Source: Candidatus Sulfotelmatobacter sp. (lineage in GTDB: Bacteria > Acidobacteriota > Terriglobia > Terriglobales > Acidobacteriaceae). Taken from it: 43,402 nt of DNA. The stretch spans positions 1 through 43,402 of the forward strand of contig JASICF010000348.1 in the NCBI GenBank assembly GCA_030044775.1, written 5' to 3'. Each line of letters opens with the position of its first letter. Positions within the stretch are counted from its first letter, which is position 1. The notes beneath the pieces were generated by a model that saw nothing but the letters and a program-made list of their open reading frames with translations, was not told the DNA's origin and did no database searches. Both the position numbers and the translations under genes were made by a program. Below are positions 30,176-39,407 of this stretch, in pieces.

Positions 30176-31366
30176 TTACTTCCTCGCGCCCACCGTCTCG
30201 CGCGCGCCCGCTTCGCTCGCCAGCTTCGCGGCCTTATCGGTCGCTTCCCAGGTGAAGTCGGGATCGTTGCGTCCGAAATGCCCGTACGCCGCCGTCTTGC
30301 GGTAAATCGGACGGCGCAAATTCAGAGAGTCGATAATTCCCCGCGGCGTGAGCTTGAAATTCGCGCGAATCAAATCCGGAATCACGGCGGGATCGACTTT
30401 CTCCGTTCCAAACGTATCGACTCTCACGCTCACCGGATCGGCGACGCCGATTGCATATGCCAGCTGCACTTCGCAGCGGTCAGCCAATTTTGCCGCAACA
30501 ATATTCTTGGCGATGTAACGCGCCATGTAGGCAGCCGAGCGGTCGACCTTGGTCGGATCTTTTCCGCTGAACGCCCCGCCGCCGTGACGTCCCATGCCGC
30601 CGTAAGTGTCGACAATAATCTTGCGGCCGGTCAATCCCGTATCGCCCATCGGCCCGCCGATCACGAAGCGTCCTGTCGGATTAATGTGATAGTGCGTGTC
30701 TTCATCGAGCAGATGCGCCGGAATCACGGCCTGAATCACATGCTTCAAAATCCCCGAACGCAGTTCGTCGTTGCTTACGGTCTCGGCGTGCTGCGTCGAA
30801 ATCACCACGGCATCGACGCGCTTTACTTTGCCGTTTGAATCGTATTCGACCGTGACCTGGGATTTTCCATCGGGACGTAAATAAGGAAGGGTTCCATTTT
30901 TTCTCACCTGCGAGAGCCGCATCGTGAGCTTGTGGGCCAGCGAGATTGGCGTGGGCATGTAGTCTTCATTCTCGCTGCATGCGTAGCCGAACATCATTCC
31001 CTGGTCGCCGGCGCCGCCGGTGTCGACGCCCATAGCGATGTCGCCGGACTGCTTGTTGATGCTGGAGATGACGGCGCAGGTGTTGCAGTCGAAGCCATGA
31101 AGGGCGTTGTCATAACCGATCGATTGCACGGTGCCGCGAACCACCTGCTGGAAATCGACGTACGCCTTGGTGGTGATTTCTCCGGCGATGACGACGAGGC
31201 CGGTCGCGGTCAGGGTTTCGCAGGCGACGCGGCTGTAGGAGTCTTCGGCGAGGCAAGCGTCGAGGATGGCGTCGGAAATCTGGTCGGCGATTTTATCGGG
31301 ATGGCCTTCGGTGACGGACTCGGAAGTAAAAAGAATGCGGTTCTTTGTGGTTGAGGTCGCAGCCAA
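30176..31366 (-). CDS. metK: S-adenosylmethionine synthetase
   Basis: A 396-residue methionine adenosyltransferase. It shows ESVTEGHPDKIADQISDAIL near the start, GAGDQGMMFGYA, the phosphate-binding GGGAFSGKDPTKVDRSAAY and the usual C-terminal region DLIRANFKLTPRGIID. It makes S-adenosylmethionine from methionine and ATP. The start is a TTG at 31366-31364 with GGAG nine bases upstream; no nearby ATG fits the family N-terminus. Together with ahcY it covers two steps of the activated methyl cycle. Confidence 0.96.
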   Translation of the reverse strand: MAATSTTKNRILFTSESVTEGHPDKIADQISDAILDACLAEDSYSRVACETLTATGLVVIAGEITTKAYVDFQQVVRGTVQSIGYDNALHGFDCNTCAVISSINKQSGDIAMGVDTGGAGDQGMMFGYACSENEDYMPTPISLAHKLTMRLSQVRKNGTLPYLRPDGKSQVTVEYDSNGKVKRVDAVVISTQHAETVSNDELRSGILKHVIQAVIPAHLLDEDTHYHINPTGRFVIGGPMGDTGLTGRKIIVDTYGGMGRHGGGAFSGKDPTKVDRSAAYMARYIAKNIVAAKLADRCEVQLAYAIGVADPVSVRVDTFGTEKVDPAVIPDLIRANFKLTPRGIIDSLNLRRPIYRKTAAYGHFGRNDPDFTWEATDKAAKLASEAGARETVGARK

Positions 31367-31731
31367 GATTTTACTCTCCTTCGAAGTTGCTTTGGGCTTT
31401 CAATGCTTTTCAGCAATGAGGGCGGGGGGTCTGGAATGCAGTCGCGTCAAGAGCGGAGCTGCAAACGTTAATCATACTATCGGGTTTCCGGCCGGGCAAG
31501 CATAGATTAGCCGGAAATTGGCCCGCAACGAAGGCTAGCAGCGGGACTGGCGGGCGGCAACGACTTTGGGGTTAACTGCTGCGGAGTGAATTGAATAGCG
31601 GAAATTGGGTGGTGGGCGGAAATGCGGTCGTGGAGCCCACCCTGTCGGACGAATGGCCCGCCTTTTCAGGGCTTGTCTTTCTATCTGCGCCCTATCTGCG
31701 CCCCCGGCCTTTACACCCGGCGGCGGAGGAC
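31367..31731. other. intergenic region between metK and CPBP protease genes
   Basis: This 365-base gap holds the metK leader. It contains a seven-base inverted repeat GGTGGGC/GCCCACC (31611-31617 with 31635-31641) and a tandem duplication of CTATCTGCGCC (31681-31702). A TTGCT/AGCAA hairpin (31387-31416) lies just before metK. No known riboswitch class is recognised and no gene is supported. Confidence 0.5.
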
Positions 31732-32625
31732 TCAGGCGATGCGAGATACGCGAATCTCACCGGCCGGACTTAAGCTGGCGCTGGATACCTCGTTGCGCCG
31801 CGTCCATAAATAGACCGCGACGGCGCCGCTCGTCAGCACCAGGCCTGCGCCGAATTCCGTTGTGACATAGAGGGCCCTGCCGGCCGGCGCCGTCATGCGG
31901 TCGAAAATCGCCTGGATAAAAAGATTGTGGCTGGCATGCAGAATTGCCGCGGGCCACAGGCTTCGGGATTTCAGCCGGAACCATCCGAATATAAAGGCGC
32001 CAGAGATCACCATCAGCGTAAAACAAGTCAGCGCGTACGCCGGACGGGTGCCTGCGTTGTAGTCGGCAAACAGCAGCAATGGGTAATGCCATACCGCCCA
32101 GATGCACCCGCTGATGAGACAGCCCAGGGTAAAGCCAAATTGCTGCACCAGTCGGGGCAAGAGGAATCCCCGCCAGCCGATTTCTTCCCCGAGCGCACGC
32201 GCCGCGCTGCTGATGACGCCCAACACCGCATATAAAGGAATCGCGAGCAAAATGGCTGCGGCGCGGGGCGAGTTGGGAAATCCGAAAGACGCGCCAAGCG
32301 GATCGGCGAATTTCGAGAAATCGAACGAACCGGAGATCGCCGCCCAGGTGACAACGTAAACCGGCAGCGCGTAAAGGACGGGAACCACATACGCCCACGC
32401 CTCGTAGCGTACAGGGCGCCAGTTCCAACCGAGGGTTGCCGCGTCGATCTTGAGCAGAGCGCAGGTTGCAAAGGCGGCAAAGGCCGGGCACCACATCAGG
32501 AACCCGACGACGGTGCCGTTGCCGACGGCAAGGTGACCGGCATGAATAACGAGAAAATACGGCAGGCAGGAGAAGAGAAATACCAGGAATATGAAGGTCA
32601 GAATTTGCTTAGCGAGGGGTCGCAT
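31732..32625 (-). CDS. CPBP-family intramembrane glutamic protease
   Basis: A 297-residue membrane protein with about eight hydrophobic helices. The family motifs are all present: ALGEEIGWRGFLLPRL (motif 1, the catalytic Glu pair), IWAVWHYPLLLF (motif 2) and ILHASHNLF (motif 3). These proteins belong to the CAAX-protease/Abi family and sit in the cytoplasmic membrane. In bacteria some act on peptides or bacteriocins, others on prenylated or anti-sigma substrates. No peptide or bacteriocin gene is nearby, so the substrate stays open. Confidence 0.88.
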   Translation of the reverse strand: MRPLAKQILTFIFLVFLFSCLPYFLVIHAGHLAVGNGTVVGFLMWCPAFAAFATCALLKIDAATLGWNWRPVRYEAWAYVVPVLYALPVYVVTWAAISGSFDFSKFADPLGASFGFPNSPRAAAILLAIPLYAVLGVISSAARALGEEIGWRGFLLPRLVQQFGFTLGCLISGCIWAVWHYPLLLFADYNAGTRPAYALTCFTLMVISGAFIFGWFRLKSRSLWPAAILHASHNLFIQAIFDRMTAPAGRALYVTTEFGAGLVLTSGAVAVYLWTRRNEVSSASLSPAGEIRVSRIA

Positions 32626-32692
32626 GACGCGGCAATCTTAACACTGGGAGTCAAGAATGAGTCCGGCAGTGGCTCGGTTTGAGTCGCCTTTT

Positions 32693-33697
32693 TTATCCCC
32701 CGATATGCACCATCGTCCTTGATGCCGGCACGAAGTCCGGCTCGCCGATGTGGTGGCGCTCTTCTTTCTTCAGCACCACGCCCTGAATGAATTCGGCCAA
32801 CTCCTCGTCGGAGGCGCCGCGCTGCATTTGCGCGTGGAGATCGTGATCCCAGACGGAAAAAAGGCAGGTGCGGATTTTGCCGTCGCTAGTGATGCGGATG
32901 CGGCTGCAATGGCCGCAGAACGGATGCGAAACCGGAGCGATGATGCCGATTTCGCCGATGCCGTCGTCGAACCGGTAACGCCGCGCGGTTTCGGAGCGGG
33001 CGTGGGGAATTTCGACCAGCGGACGGTACTCCGCCATGCGCGAAAGAATCTCGTCGAGGGTGACCACCGTGGCCGGCGACCAGGTGCGCTCTTCTTCGAG
33101 GGGCATGAATTCGATGAAGCGCACGATCACGCCTTCTTCGCGCGCGAACATGCCAAAGGGGATAATCTGATCCTCATTGAAACCGCGCATCAGCACGCAA
33201 TTCACTTTCAGCGGCCAAAGGCCGGCGCGGCGTGCTGCGCGAATACCGGCGAGCACATGATCGAAGCCGCCCGGCACGCGGGTGATGCGAGTAAAGCGGT
33301 CGGGATCGACGGCATCCATCGAGACGGTAACGCGACTGAGTCCGGCAGACTTCAGGGGTTGGGCAAGATCGGCGAGGAGATGGCCGTTCGTGGTGAGCGC
33401 GATATCCAGCACGTCAGCGCTGTTGCCACTGCCATTTGGCCGGCGCAGTTGCGAAAGCTCGCGCACAAAATCGATCACGCCTTTGCGCAACAGCGGCTCG
33501 CCGCCGGTAAGACGGATTTTGGTGATGCCCAGCGCGACCAGCACGCGCGCCATGCGCAGGTAATCGGCAAATGGCAGGTCGCCGTAAAGCGCGCCCTCAT
33601 TGCCAGTACGGCAGTAGACACACTTGTAGTTACAGCGGTCCGTGATGGAAATCCGAAGGTCAGTGATGTAACGGCCGAATTTGTCGCGAAGAAGCAT
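32693..33697 (-). CDS. moaA: GTP 3',8-cyclase (molybdenum cofactor synthesis)
   Basis: A 334-residue radical SAM enzyme. The N-terminal cluster is Cys22, Cys26 and Cys29 in CNYKCVYC, the SAM motif is TGGEPLL, the C-terminal cluster is in FCGHCSRIRITSDGKIRTC, and the chain ends in the Gly-Gly pair needed for activity. With MoaC it converts GTP to cyclic pyranopterin monophosphate. No other moa or moe gene lies in the window, so it is an isolated copy. Confidence 0.95.
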   Translation of the reverse strand: MLLRDKFGRYITDLRISITDRCNYKCVYCRTGNEGALYGDLPFADYLRMARVLVALGITKIRLTGGEPLLRKGVIDFVRELSQLRRPNGSGNSADVLDIALTTNGHLLADLAQPLKSAGLSRVTVSMDAVDPDRFTRITRVPGGFDHVLAGIRAARRAGLWPLKVNCVLMRGFNEDQIIPFGMFAREEGVIVRFIEFMPLEEERTWSPATVVTLDEILSRMAEYRPLVEIPHARSETARRYRFDDGIGEIGIIAPVSHPFCGHCSRIRITSDGKIRTCLFSVWDHDLHAQMQRGASDEELAEFIQGVVLKKEERHHIGEPDFVPASRTMVHIGG

Positions 33698-33825
33698 TCA
33701 GCGGTCGGGAGCCCGGCATTCGAAACCAAGCCTGCGACCTGTCTTTCATTCTAGTGGTTTCGAGGTGATTCCGGGGGCAATAGCTCAACGGCGAGAACTG
33801 GACTTTGAGTGCCAGGTGCTTGTCG

Positions 33826-34617
33826 CTACTTCAGATCCTTTTCTATCGCGGCCTCGGCGAGCGGCGTCATGACCTTGAATCCCGCCGCGTTTGGGTGCAG
33901 CCCGTCATCGGAAAGTCCGTTCTTCATGAGCCCCTTGTTATCCACCATGGCGCTGAAGTAGTCGAGATAGGCACAGTTCTGCGCGGATCGTTCATCGCCC
34001 CGCGAGAGAGAGCAGTAATTCTTCAGCCAGCGGTTAAGTTCGAGAATCTTCGTTGTCGACCGCTGGGCAAAAAAGTCTTTCGACTTCTCCGTATAGTTGT
34101 GTATGGGTAGTACCGACGCATAAATCACTTTGATTTGGTGGACGCGTGCGAGTTCCGCGAGGGATGCGTAGTCTGACTCAATATCTTCCAGCCGCATGGG
34201 ACCCGTGTTACCGGCAATATCGTTGGTGCCGGCCAGAATGAGAACAATCTTTGGCTGAAGATCGATCACATCCTGGCGGAAGCGAACGAGCATTTGAGGG
34301 GTGGTCTGCCCGCCGATTCCGCGGTTGATGTAAGACTTGCCGGGAAAGTACTGGTCGAGATGCCAGATGTCGGTGATGGAATCGCCGAAAAAAACCACGC
34401 GATTCTCATTCGGGGCGGGTGGAGCAAGTTTCGCGTTCGCCTCGCGATAGCGGGTTAGTTGGCCGAAATCATCGGTGAAGACAGCGATGCGCCGGGCGCG
34501 ATAGTCGTCGAGTCCCGCGAAGCCCGTCGACGGAATGCCCGGAGTGGGCACGGACTGTTGAGCAAGGGCGGAAGGTGCTGCGAGCAATAAAGCAAGAATC
34601 GCAATCCGACCTGTCAT
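33826..34617 (-). CDS. exported SGNH/GDSL hydrolase
   Basis: A 263-residue protein with a signal peptide (IAILALLLAAPSALAQ). SGNH block I is FFGDSITD (nucleophile Ser), block II is NRGIGGQT, block III is LAGTNDIAG and block V is SDDGLHPNAAG (Asp and His). This is the lipase/acylhydrolase fold that removes acyl or acetyl groups from sugars or lipids outside the cytoplasm. It lies upstream of moaA on the same strand with a 128-base gap, so is not clearly co-transcribed. Substrate unknown. Confidence 0.88.
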   Translation of the reverse strand: MTGRIAILALLLAAPSALAQQSVPTPGIPSTGFAGLDDYRARRIAVFTDDFGQLTRYREANAKLAPPAPNENRVVFFGDSITDIWHLDQYFPGKSYINRGIGGQTTPQMLVRFRQDVIDLQPKIVLILAGTNDIAGNTGPMRLEDIESDYASLAELARVHQIKVIYASVLPIHNYTEKSKDFFAQRSTTKILELNRWLKNYCSLSRGDERSAQNCAYLDYFSAMVDNKGLMKNGLSDDGLHPNAAGFKVMTPLAEAAIEKDLK

Positions 34618-34781
34618 TCGTTGCCTCCGGTTTGAATTGATGGCTTGCGGCGCGTTCTATCAGCAAAGCGGCCATTATAGAAGTTGCGCGCACAAGAAGA
34701 AGAGGCTTTCAAGCAGCCGCCATCTTGCGCGGGATTATCATCTAGAGTGTCGCAGACCTGGATCAGCACAAGAGGAGTTGA

Positions 34782-36101
34782 TTGAAGACAGCCACATTTT
34801 TATTGATCATTTCCGCGGGGCTTGCCTTCCCTGCTCTCGCTTGCGGACAAAGCTCAGCCGCGCAAGCTCCAACACTCACTGAGTCGCAGGCCGAGCATAC
34901 GCCAGAGATCACCGAATACTCGCTGCCTCCGGAAAAGCTCGCGAAAGCCGAGGCGCTTTACCGCACCAGAACCGTGCTGTACCTGTTTGACATGATCTTT
35001 GGACTCGCAGTGCTGTGGGCCGTGCTCAGGTTGCGAATCGGCCCTGCGCTTCGCGATTTTGCAGAACTCGTCAGCCGCAATCGTTTCTTTCAGACCCTGA
35101 TTTTCGTACCTCTGCTCTTGCTTGTAATCGCGATCGCCTCCCTGCCGCTCGATATTTATGGGCACCATATCTCGCTGGCCTACGGACTCTCTGTGCAAGG
35201 CTGGGTCTCGTGGGCCGGCGACTGGCTAAAAAGTGAAGCGGTATTGGTAGGGATTGCAACTCTGGCGGTACTGGGCCTGTTCCGGATTATTGCGAAGAGC
35301 CCGCGGCGATGGTGGTTTTACTTCTGGCTGATCACGCTACCCTTCATTGTGTTGCTGGTGTTTGTCGCGCCCGTGATTCTCGATCCGATGTTTAACACGT
35401 TCATTGCACTCGAGAATATTCAGCCGCAACTGGTGCGCGCGATTGAAAAAGTCACGGAGCGTGGCGGGCTGAACATTCCTCGCGAGCATATGTTCGAAAT
35501 GAAGGCGAGCGAGAAGGTTACCACCTACAACGCGTACGTAACGGGAATTGGAGCTACAAAGCGTGTTGTGGTTTGGGATAACACGGCTCGCGATATGACG
35601 ATGCCGGAAATTCTTTTTGTTTTCGGTCACGAGATGGGACATTACGTGTTGAATCACATTTATAAGGGTCTGGCGTTTTTTGCAGCGATCTCATTCGCCG
35701 GGTTGTGGCTGGGGAGAAGAATCGTGATCGCAATGCTGGCGCGATGGGGAGCGAACTGGCGGATTCGCGACATCACAGACCTCGCATCCTTGCCAGTTTT
35801 TCTGCTTGCTCTGACCTTGCTCGCGCTGGTCTCTGAGCCGGTCAACAGCGCCTTCAGCCGCCATCTGGAACACCAGGCCGATATCTATGGGCTGGAAGTA
35901 ACGCATGGCCTGTTTCCCGACAACCAGCACGTAGCTGCGGCCGCGTTCCAAAAACTCGGCGAGAAAAGTTACGATTATCCGACACCGAATGCGCTGCTCG
36001 TTTTCTGGTCGTACGATCATCCGACGATTCAACAACGAATCCGCTTTGCGCTTCACTACGATCCATGGGACACGCCCCGCGGACCGCAATACGTGAAGTG
36101 A
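34782..36101 (+). CDS. M48-family membrane zinc protease (Ste24/CAAX-protease type)
   Basis: A 439-residue protein starting at TTG, with AGGAG five bases upstream. A signal-like N-terminus (FLLIISAGLAFPALA) is followed by several transmembrane helices and the zinc site HEMGH (His283, Glu284, His287) in FVFGHEMGHYVLNH, with the third ligand in the region FSRHLEHQADIYGLE. The plan is that of Ste24-type peptidases, which have about seven helices and an enclosed chamber. In bacteria these act in envelope protein turnover. It is convergent with the CoA-transferase gene, with 44 bases between. Confidence 0.88.
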   Translation: MKTATFLLIISAGLAFPALACGQSSAAQAPTLTESQAEHTPEITEYSLPPEKLAKAEALYRTRTVLYLFDMIFGLAVLWAVLRLRIGPALRDFAELVSRNRFFQTLIFVPLLLLVIAIASLPLDIYGHHISLAYGLSVQGWVSWAGDWLKSEAVLVGIATLAVLGLFRIIAKSPRRWWFYFWLITLPFIVLLVFVAPVILDPMFNTFIALENIQPQLVRAIEKVTERGGLNIPREHMFEMKASEKVTTYNAYVTGIGATKRVVVWDNTARDMTMPEILFVFGHEMGHYVLNHIYKGLAFFAAISFAGLWLGRRIVIAMLARWGANWRIRDITDLASLPVFLLALTLLALVSEPVNSAFSRHLEHQADIYGLEVTHGLFPDNQHVAAAAFQKLGEKSYDYPTPNALLVFWSYDHPTIQQRIRFALHYDPWDTPRGPQYVK

Positions 36102-36145
36102 ACTCTCTTCGATACCGATGCGACCTTTCCTCCTGTTGGCATCTT

Positions 36146-37477
36146 TCACCGCGCCCTGGAGAATTCTTCAACCTGCGGCCGCTGTAGCCACTTTGTCTTT
36201 TCGCAATATTCGTAGAGTTCTTCGCGGAAGTTGGGGTGAGCGATTTCGATCAGGGCTTTTGCGCGTTCGCGGATTGTCTTCCCGTGCAGAAAAGCAACCC
36301 CGAACTCCGTGACGACGTAACGCACCAGGCCACGCGATGTCACCACGCCCGCGCCGGGGCTGAGCATGGGAACAATCCGAGAAATCTTCCCGCCTTTCGC
36401 CGACGACGGAATCGCGATGATCGGCTTTCCGCCTTTGGAGTAAGCCGCTCCGCGCAGGAAATCGACCTGGCCGCCGATACCGCTATAGAAATGATTCCCA
36501 ATCGAGTCCGAGCAAACCTGCCCGGTAAGATCGATTTGCAAAGCGGAGTTGATCGCGACCATGTTGTCGTTGCGAGCCACCGACATGGGATGGTTCGTAT
36601 AGGCCGTGGGATGGAACTCGAAGATCGGGTTGTTATCGACAAATTCAAAAAGTTTTTTCGTTCCCAGGCCGAAGCCAACGATGATCTTGCGGGGATTGAA
36701 ATTTTTGCGCGCACCCGTGATCACGCCTGCCTTGATCAGGGGAATCAGAGCATCCGAGATCATTTCGCTGTGCACACCCAGGTCTTTGCGATCGGCGAGG
36801 TAGGGCAAGACGGCATCGGGAATTCCGCCGATTCCCAACTGCAGCACGGCTCCATCGTCGACCAAGCGGGCGACATTTTTCGCGATCGCAAGCTGCATCT
36901 CACCGATCTCGGGCTTTTTCGCCTCGGCCAAGGGCCGCGATGACTCGACGATGGCGTCGATTTCACTGACATGAATAAAACTGTCACCATACGTGCGCGG
37001 CATCTGGTCGTTGATTTGCGCGATGACGAAGCGCGCACACTTGGCCGCGGTGAGAGACGTATCGACGCTGATGCCGAAACTGCAAAATCCATGGCTATCC
37101 GGAGGGGAGAGCTGAAGCAGCGCCACATCGATAGGCATAGCGCCGCTTTCAAACAGATTTTCGATTTCGCTGAGGTTGATGGGGGTGTAGTCGGCGCGGC
37201 CCTCGTTGATGGCGCCACGGACATTCGCACCTATAAACATCGCATTGTGCCGGAAGTGTCCCTCCATTTCCGGCGCGATGTAGGGTGCGCAGCCCATGGT
37301 CATCAGGTGAACCACTTCCACGTCGTGGACATGGGGCCCGCGCCGCATGAGCGCTTCGGCCAGCGTCTCCGGTTCGGCGCAGCCCGGCTGAATGTAAACG
37401 CGCATGCCCGAGCGCAGATGTTCTAACGCCTGATCGGCGGTCTGCAGACGGCGTTTGTATTCGCCTATCCACGACAT
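36146..37477 (-). CDS. acetyl-CoA hydrolase/transferase family protein (4-hydroxybutyrate CoA-transferase-like)
   Basis: A 443-residue class I CoA-transferase. The catalytic Glu is in LGVHSEMISDALIPL, the CoA-binding glycine loops are in QLGIGGIPDAVLPYL and GIGGQVDFLRGA, and YVVTEFGVAFLHGKTIRERA ends the family core. These enzymes move CoA between acetyl-CoA and acids such as acetate, butyrate, succinate or 4-hydroxybutyrate. The family is firm, the acid is not. A single gene; a CRP-type site lies 154 bases upstream of its start. Confidence 0.9.
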   Translation of the reverse strand: MSWIGEYKRRLQTADQALEHLRSGMRVYIQPGCAEPETLAEALMRRGPHVHDVEVVHLMTMGCAPYIAPEMEGHFRHNAMFIGANVRGAINEGRADYTPINLSEIENLFESGAMPIDVALLQLSPPDSHGFCSFGISVDTSLTAAKCARFVIAQINDQMPRTYGDSFIHVSEIDAIVESSRPLAEAKKPEIGEMQLAIAKNVARLVDDGAVLQLGIGGIPDAVLPYLADRKDLGVHSEMISDALIPLIKAGVITGARKNFNPRKIIVGFGLGTKKLFEFVDNNPIFEFHPTAYTNHPMSVARNDNMVAINSALQIDLTGQVCSDSIGNHFYSGIGGQVDFLRGAAYSKGGKPIIAIPSSAKGGKISRIVPMLSPGAGVVTSRGLVRYVVTEFGVAFLHGKTIRERAKALIEIAHPNFREELYEYCEKTKWLQRPQVEEFSRAR

Positions 37478-37630
37478 TGGCGTTGTCCCCCACTAACCGG
37501 CGGTTATTTGTTCTCGAGCGTGGACCTCAATAAGGCGGATGAATCTGTAGGTGATGATCATGCCCCCACCTCGTCATGATGATCGTCGTCGCGCAGGAGA
37601 AAACGGGCCATGATGAAGCGCACAGTGGGA

Positions 37631-37646
37631 TGTGATCGCCATCACA
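37631..37646. promoter_or_regulatory. perfect CRP-type binding palindrome
   Basis: TGTGATCGCCATCACA, that is TGTGA-N6-TCACA, the exact CRP/CAP consensus half sites at the correct spacing. It lies in the 397-base gap between the divergent CoA-transferase gene (start 154 bases away) and cheY (start 229 bases away). No other gene or feature is seen in this gap apart from a short ATCATG/CATGAT inverted repeat near 37556-37582. Confidence 0.5.
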
Positions 37647-37874
37647 GGTACATCGACGTTCGTAACTTATCCGCGCGGCAAAGTCGTGCAGCGAACCCAC
37701 TCCGGCGGGACGAGGCACTATGCACATCAAGCATTTACAACGCCGTCAATTACCGGCGTAACTATCAGGCACCAATCGGCTGTGTTACAGATTGTTAATG
37801 GTGGTTGGAACACCGACGCGAACTACCATCGCGCGTAGTTTTTCCGCAACCTTGGACGGTGAACCGAGGAGAAA

Positions 37875-38246
37875 ATGGCTAAGAAAATCCTTGTTGTAGA
37901 CGACTCAAAGACAGCCCTCATGATGGAGCGCGAGATTCTGGAGCGGCGGACACCGTACCAGTGCGTGACCGCCAGCGATGGGCAGGAAGCGGTCGAAAAG
38001 GCGCAGCAGGAGCAACCTGATCTGATTTTGATGGATGTGGTCATGCCGCGCATGAATGGATTTGAAGCCTGCAAGATGATCCGCAAGAGCACCAGCACCC
38101 GCGAGATTCCCATTGTCCTGGTGACGACGCGCGGCGAAGAGTCCTACATGGAAGCCGGGTTCCAAAGCGGCTGCAACGATTACATAACCAAGCCGGTGAA
38201 CGGCTCAGAACTGGTGGCCCTGCTGCAGAGCTACCTGGGTGAATAA
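37875..38246 (+). CDS. CheY-like response regulator, first gene of chemotaxis operon
   Basis: A 123-residue receiver (ILVVDDSKTALMM, phospho-acceptor Asp in LILMDVVMP, switch Thr pair in VLVTTRG, Lys in YITKPVNG). It resembles PilH/CheY regulators. GAGGAG lies a few bases before the ATG. It heads a six-gene run with cheD, cheA, an MCP and cheW, and should be the phosphate acceptor of the CheA encoded 1.2 kb downstream. The system could steer flagella or pili, and the sequence does not decide. Confidence 0.92.
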   Translation: MAKKILVVDDSKTALMMEREILERRTPYQCVTASDGQEAVEKAQQEQPDLILMDVVMPRMNGFEACKMIRKSTSTREIPIVLVTTRGEESYMEAGFQSGCNDYITKPVNGSELVALLQSYLGE

Positions 38247-38293
38247 CGGCGAGCGATCCGCCGCTCACCCCGCGGAATTGCACAGGACCATTG

Positions 38294-38836
38294 ATGAATC
38301 TGAACAAACAAGCCATGGCGGCAAAGCCCGCACGCGCCGCCGATCCGATGAATGAACTGCGTCTAGCCACGGCGCGGAAAAGGTTAGCCGAAAGCACCAG
38401 CCAGGAAGACGCGATTGAAGGTTTGCGCGAGATTGTGGCGAATTTGCTTGGCTGCGAAGAAATCGGCCTGTTCAAAGTCAATTCCGATCGCCGGACGTTT
38501 TCAGTTTGCTGGTCGTTTGGCGCCGACCTGGAAAACTACGATTTGTTTACGGCCTTGGGCACGGCCGGCCGCGGCCAGGTAATGCAAGGCGAGTGCCATC
38601 TGATGGTGCAAGACCCAGATCGCACAGGCGGCATGGCGAAGGGCCAGGCATTCGTTCCTTTACGAGTTGGGAACCAAACCGTCGGCATCCTGGCAATCTT
38701 GCGCCTTTTGCCGCAAAAAGCCGCATTCGACGCCCACGATGTGGAACTCTTCAAACTTCTTTCGGAGGAGGCGGCTAAGCCCCTTTTTGGCGTAAGCAGC
38801 GATTCGAAGACGCGAAAAAAGCGCCAAGGAATCTAA
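38294..38836 (+). CDS. GAF-domain protein within chemotaxis operon
   Basis: About 180 residues from the ATG at 38294 (a TTG just before it is also in frame). Residues about 45-165 read as a small GAF domain: LREIVANLLGCEEIGLFKVN, GRGQVMQGECHLM, AFVPLRVGNQTVGILAILRL. The ends are charged and lack any kinase or output part. No haem or metal ligands are obvious. It sits between cheY and cheD with only two bases to cheD, so it belongs to the chemotaxis unit and may bring a cytoplasmic signal to it. Function is inferred from position only. Confidence 0.75.
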   Translation: MNLNKQAMAAKPARAADPMNELRLATARKRLAESTSQEDAIEGLREIVANLLGCEEIGLFKVNSDRRTFSVCWSFGADLENYDLFTALGTAGRGQVMQGECHLMVQDPDRTGGMAKGQAFVPLRVGNQTVGILAILRLLPQKAAFDAHDVELFKLLSEEAAKPLFGVSSDSKTRKKRQGI

Positions 38837-38838
38837 CC

Positions 38839-39378
38839 ATGAAAGAAAATTCCCCCAAGTTTAATCCCGCAATGCTGCCCACGGAGGTCATGAAGACTTA
38901 CGAGGTGGCAGAGCGAACCGGGTCACGGCACTTCCTGTATCCCGGACAGGTCTTCGCGACTCCAGATCCAATCGTGATCTCGACCATCCTCGGCTCCTGC
39001 GCGGCGGTTTGCCTCTGGGACCGACGGAAAAGAGCCGGCGGCATGAACCATTACCTTCTGCCGGATGGCGCGACCGACGGCCCCAACCGCTTGCGATACG
39101 GCAACGTCGCCAATCCAGAACTGTTGAAGCAAGTGCTGGCGCTGGGATGCGAGGTCAAGAATCTGCAAGCGAAAATCTTTGGTGGATCAAGCGCTTTTTC
39201 CGCCGACCTGTCGAACTCCCTGGGCACACGCAACATCGACCTTGCAGAAAACTTTCTTCGCTCGGCTGGCATTCCGGTCGTAGAACGCGATGTCTCCGGC
39301 AAGCATGGCCGCAGGTTGCTTTTTCAGATAGAGGATGGCCTAACCACGATCAAGAGTTTCGATCAAGCGTCGGTTTGA
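38839..39378 (+). CDS. cheD: chemoreceptor glutamine deamidase
   Basis: A 179-residue CheD. The catalytic Cys54 lies in TILGSCAAVCLWD and His71 in AGGMNHYLLP; the 17-residue spacing equals that of T. maritima CheD (Cys27, His44). A Ser48 takes the place of the usual Thr. FGGSS and the C-terminal GRRLLFQIEDG fit the family. CheD deamidates receptor glutamines and in some species binds CheC. It lies two bases after the GAF gene and 29 before cheA. The MCP in this operon is a likely substrate. Confidence 0.93.
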   Translation: MKENSPKFNPAMLPTEVMKTYEVAERTGSRHFLYPGQVFATPDPIVISTILGSCAAVCLWDRRKRAGGMNHYLLPDGATDGPNRLRYGNVANPELLKQVLALGCEVKNLQAKIFGGSSAFSADLSNSLGTRNIDLAENFLRSAGIPVVERDVSGKHGRRLLFQIEDGLTTIKSFDQASV

Positions 39379-39407
39379 AACGGTAATGGGAGCGGAAAGG
39401 AGGAGCA

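Noticed and set aside
31367..31450. Possible SAM riboswitch before metK (TTGCT/AGCAA hairpin with an A-rich loop)
   Set aside because: The pairing is short, and the conserved nucleotides of SAM-I, SAM-II or SAM/SAH classes were not found.
37632..37838. Short open frame before the chemotaxis operon
   Set aside because: It overlaps the CRP-type site, has no ribosome-binding site and its product looks random.
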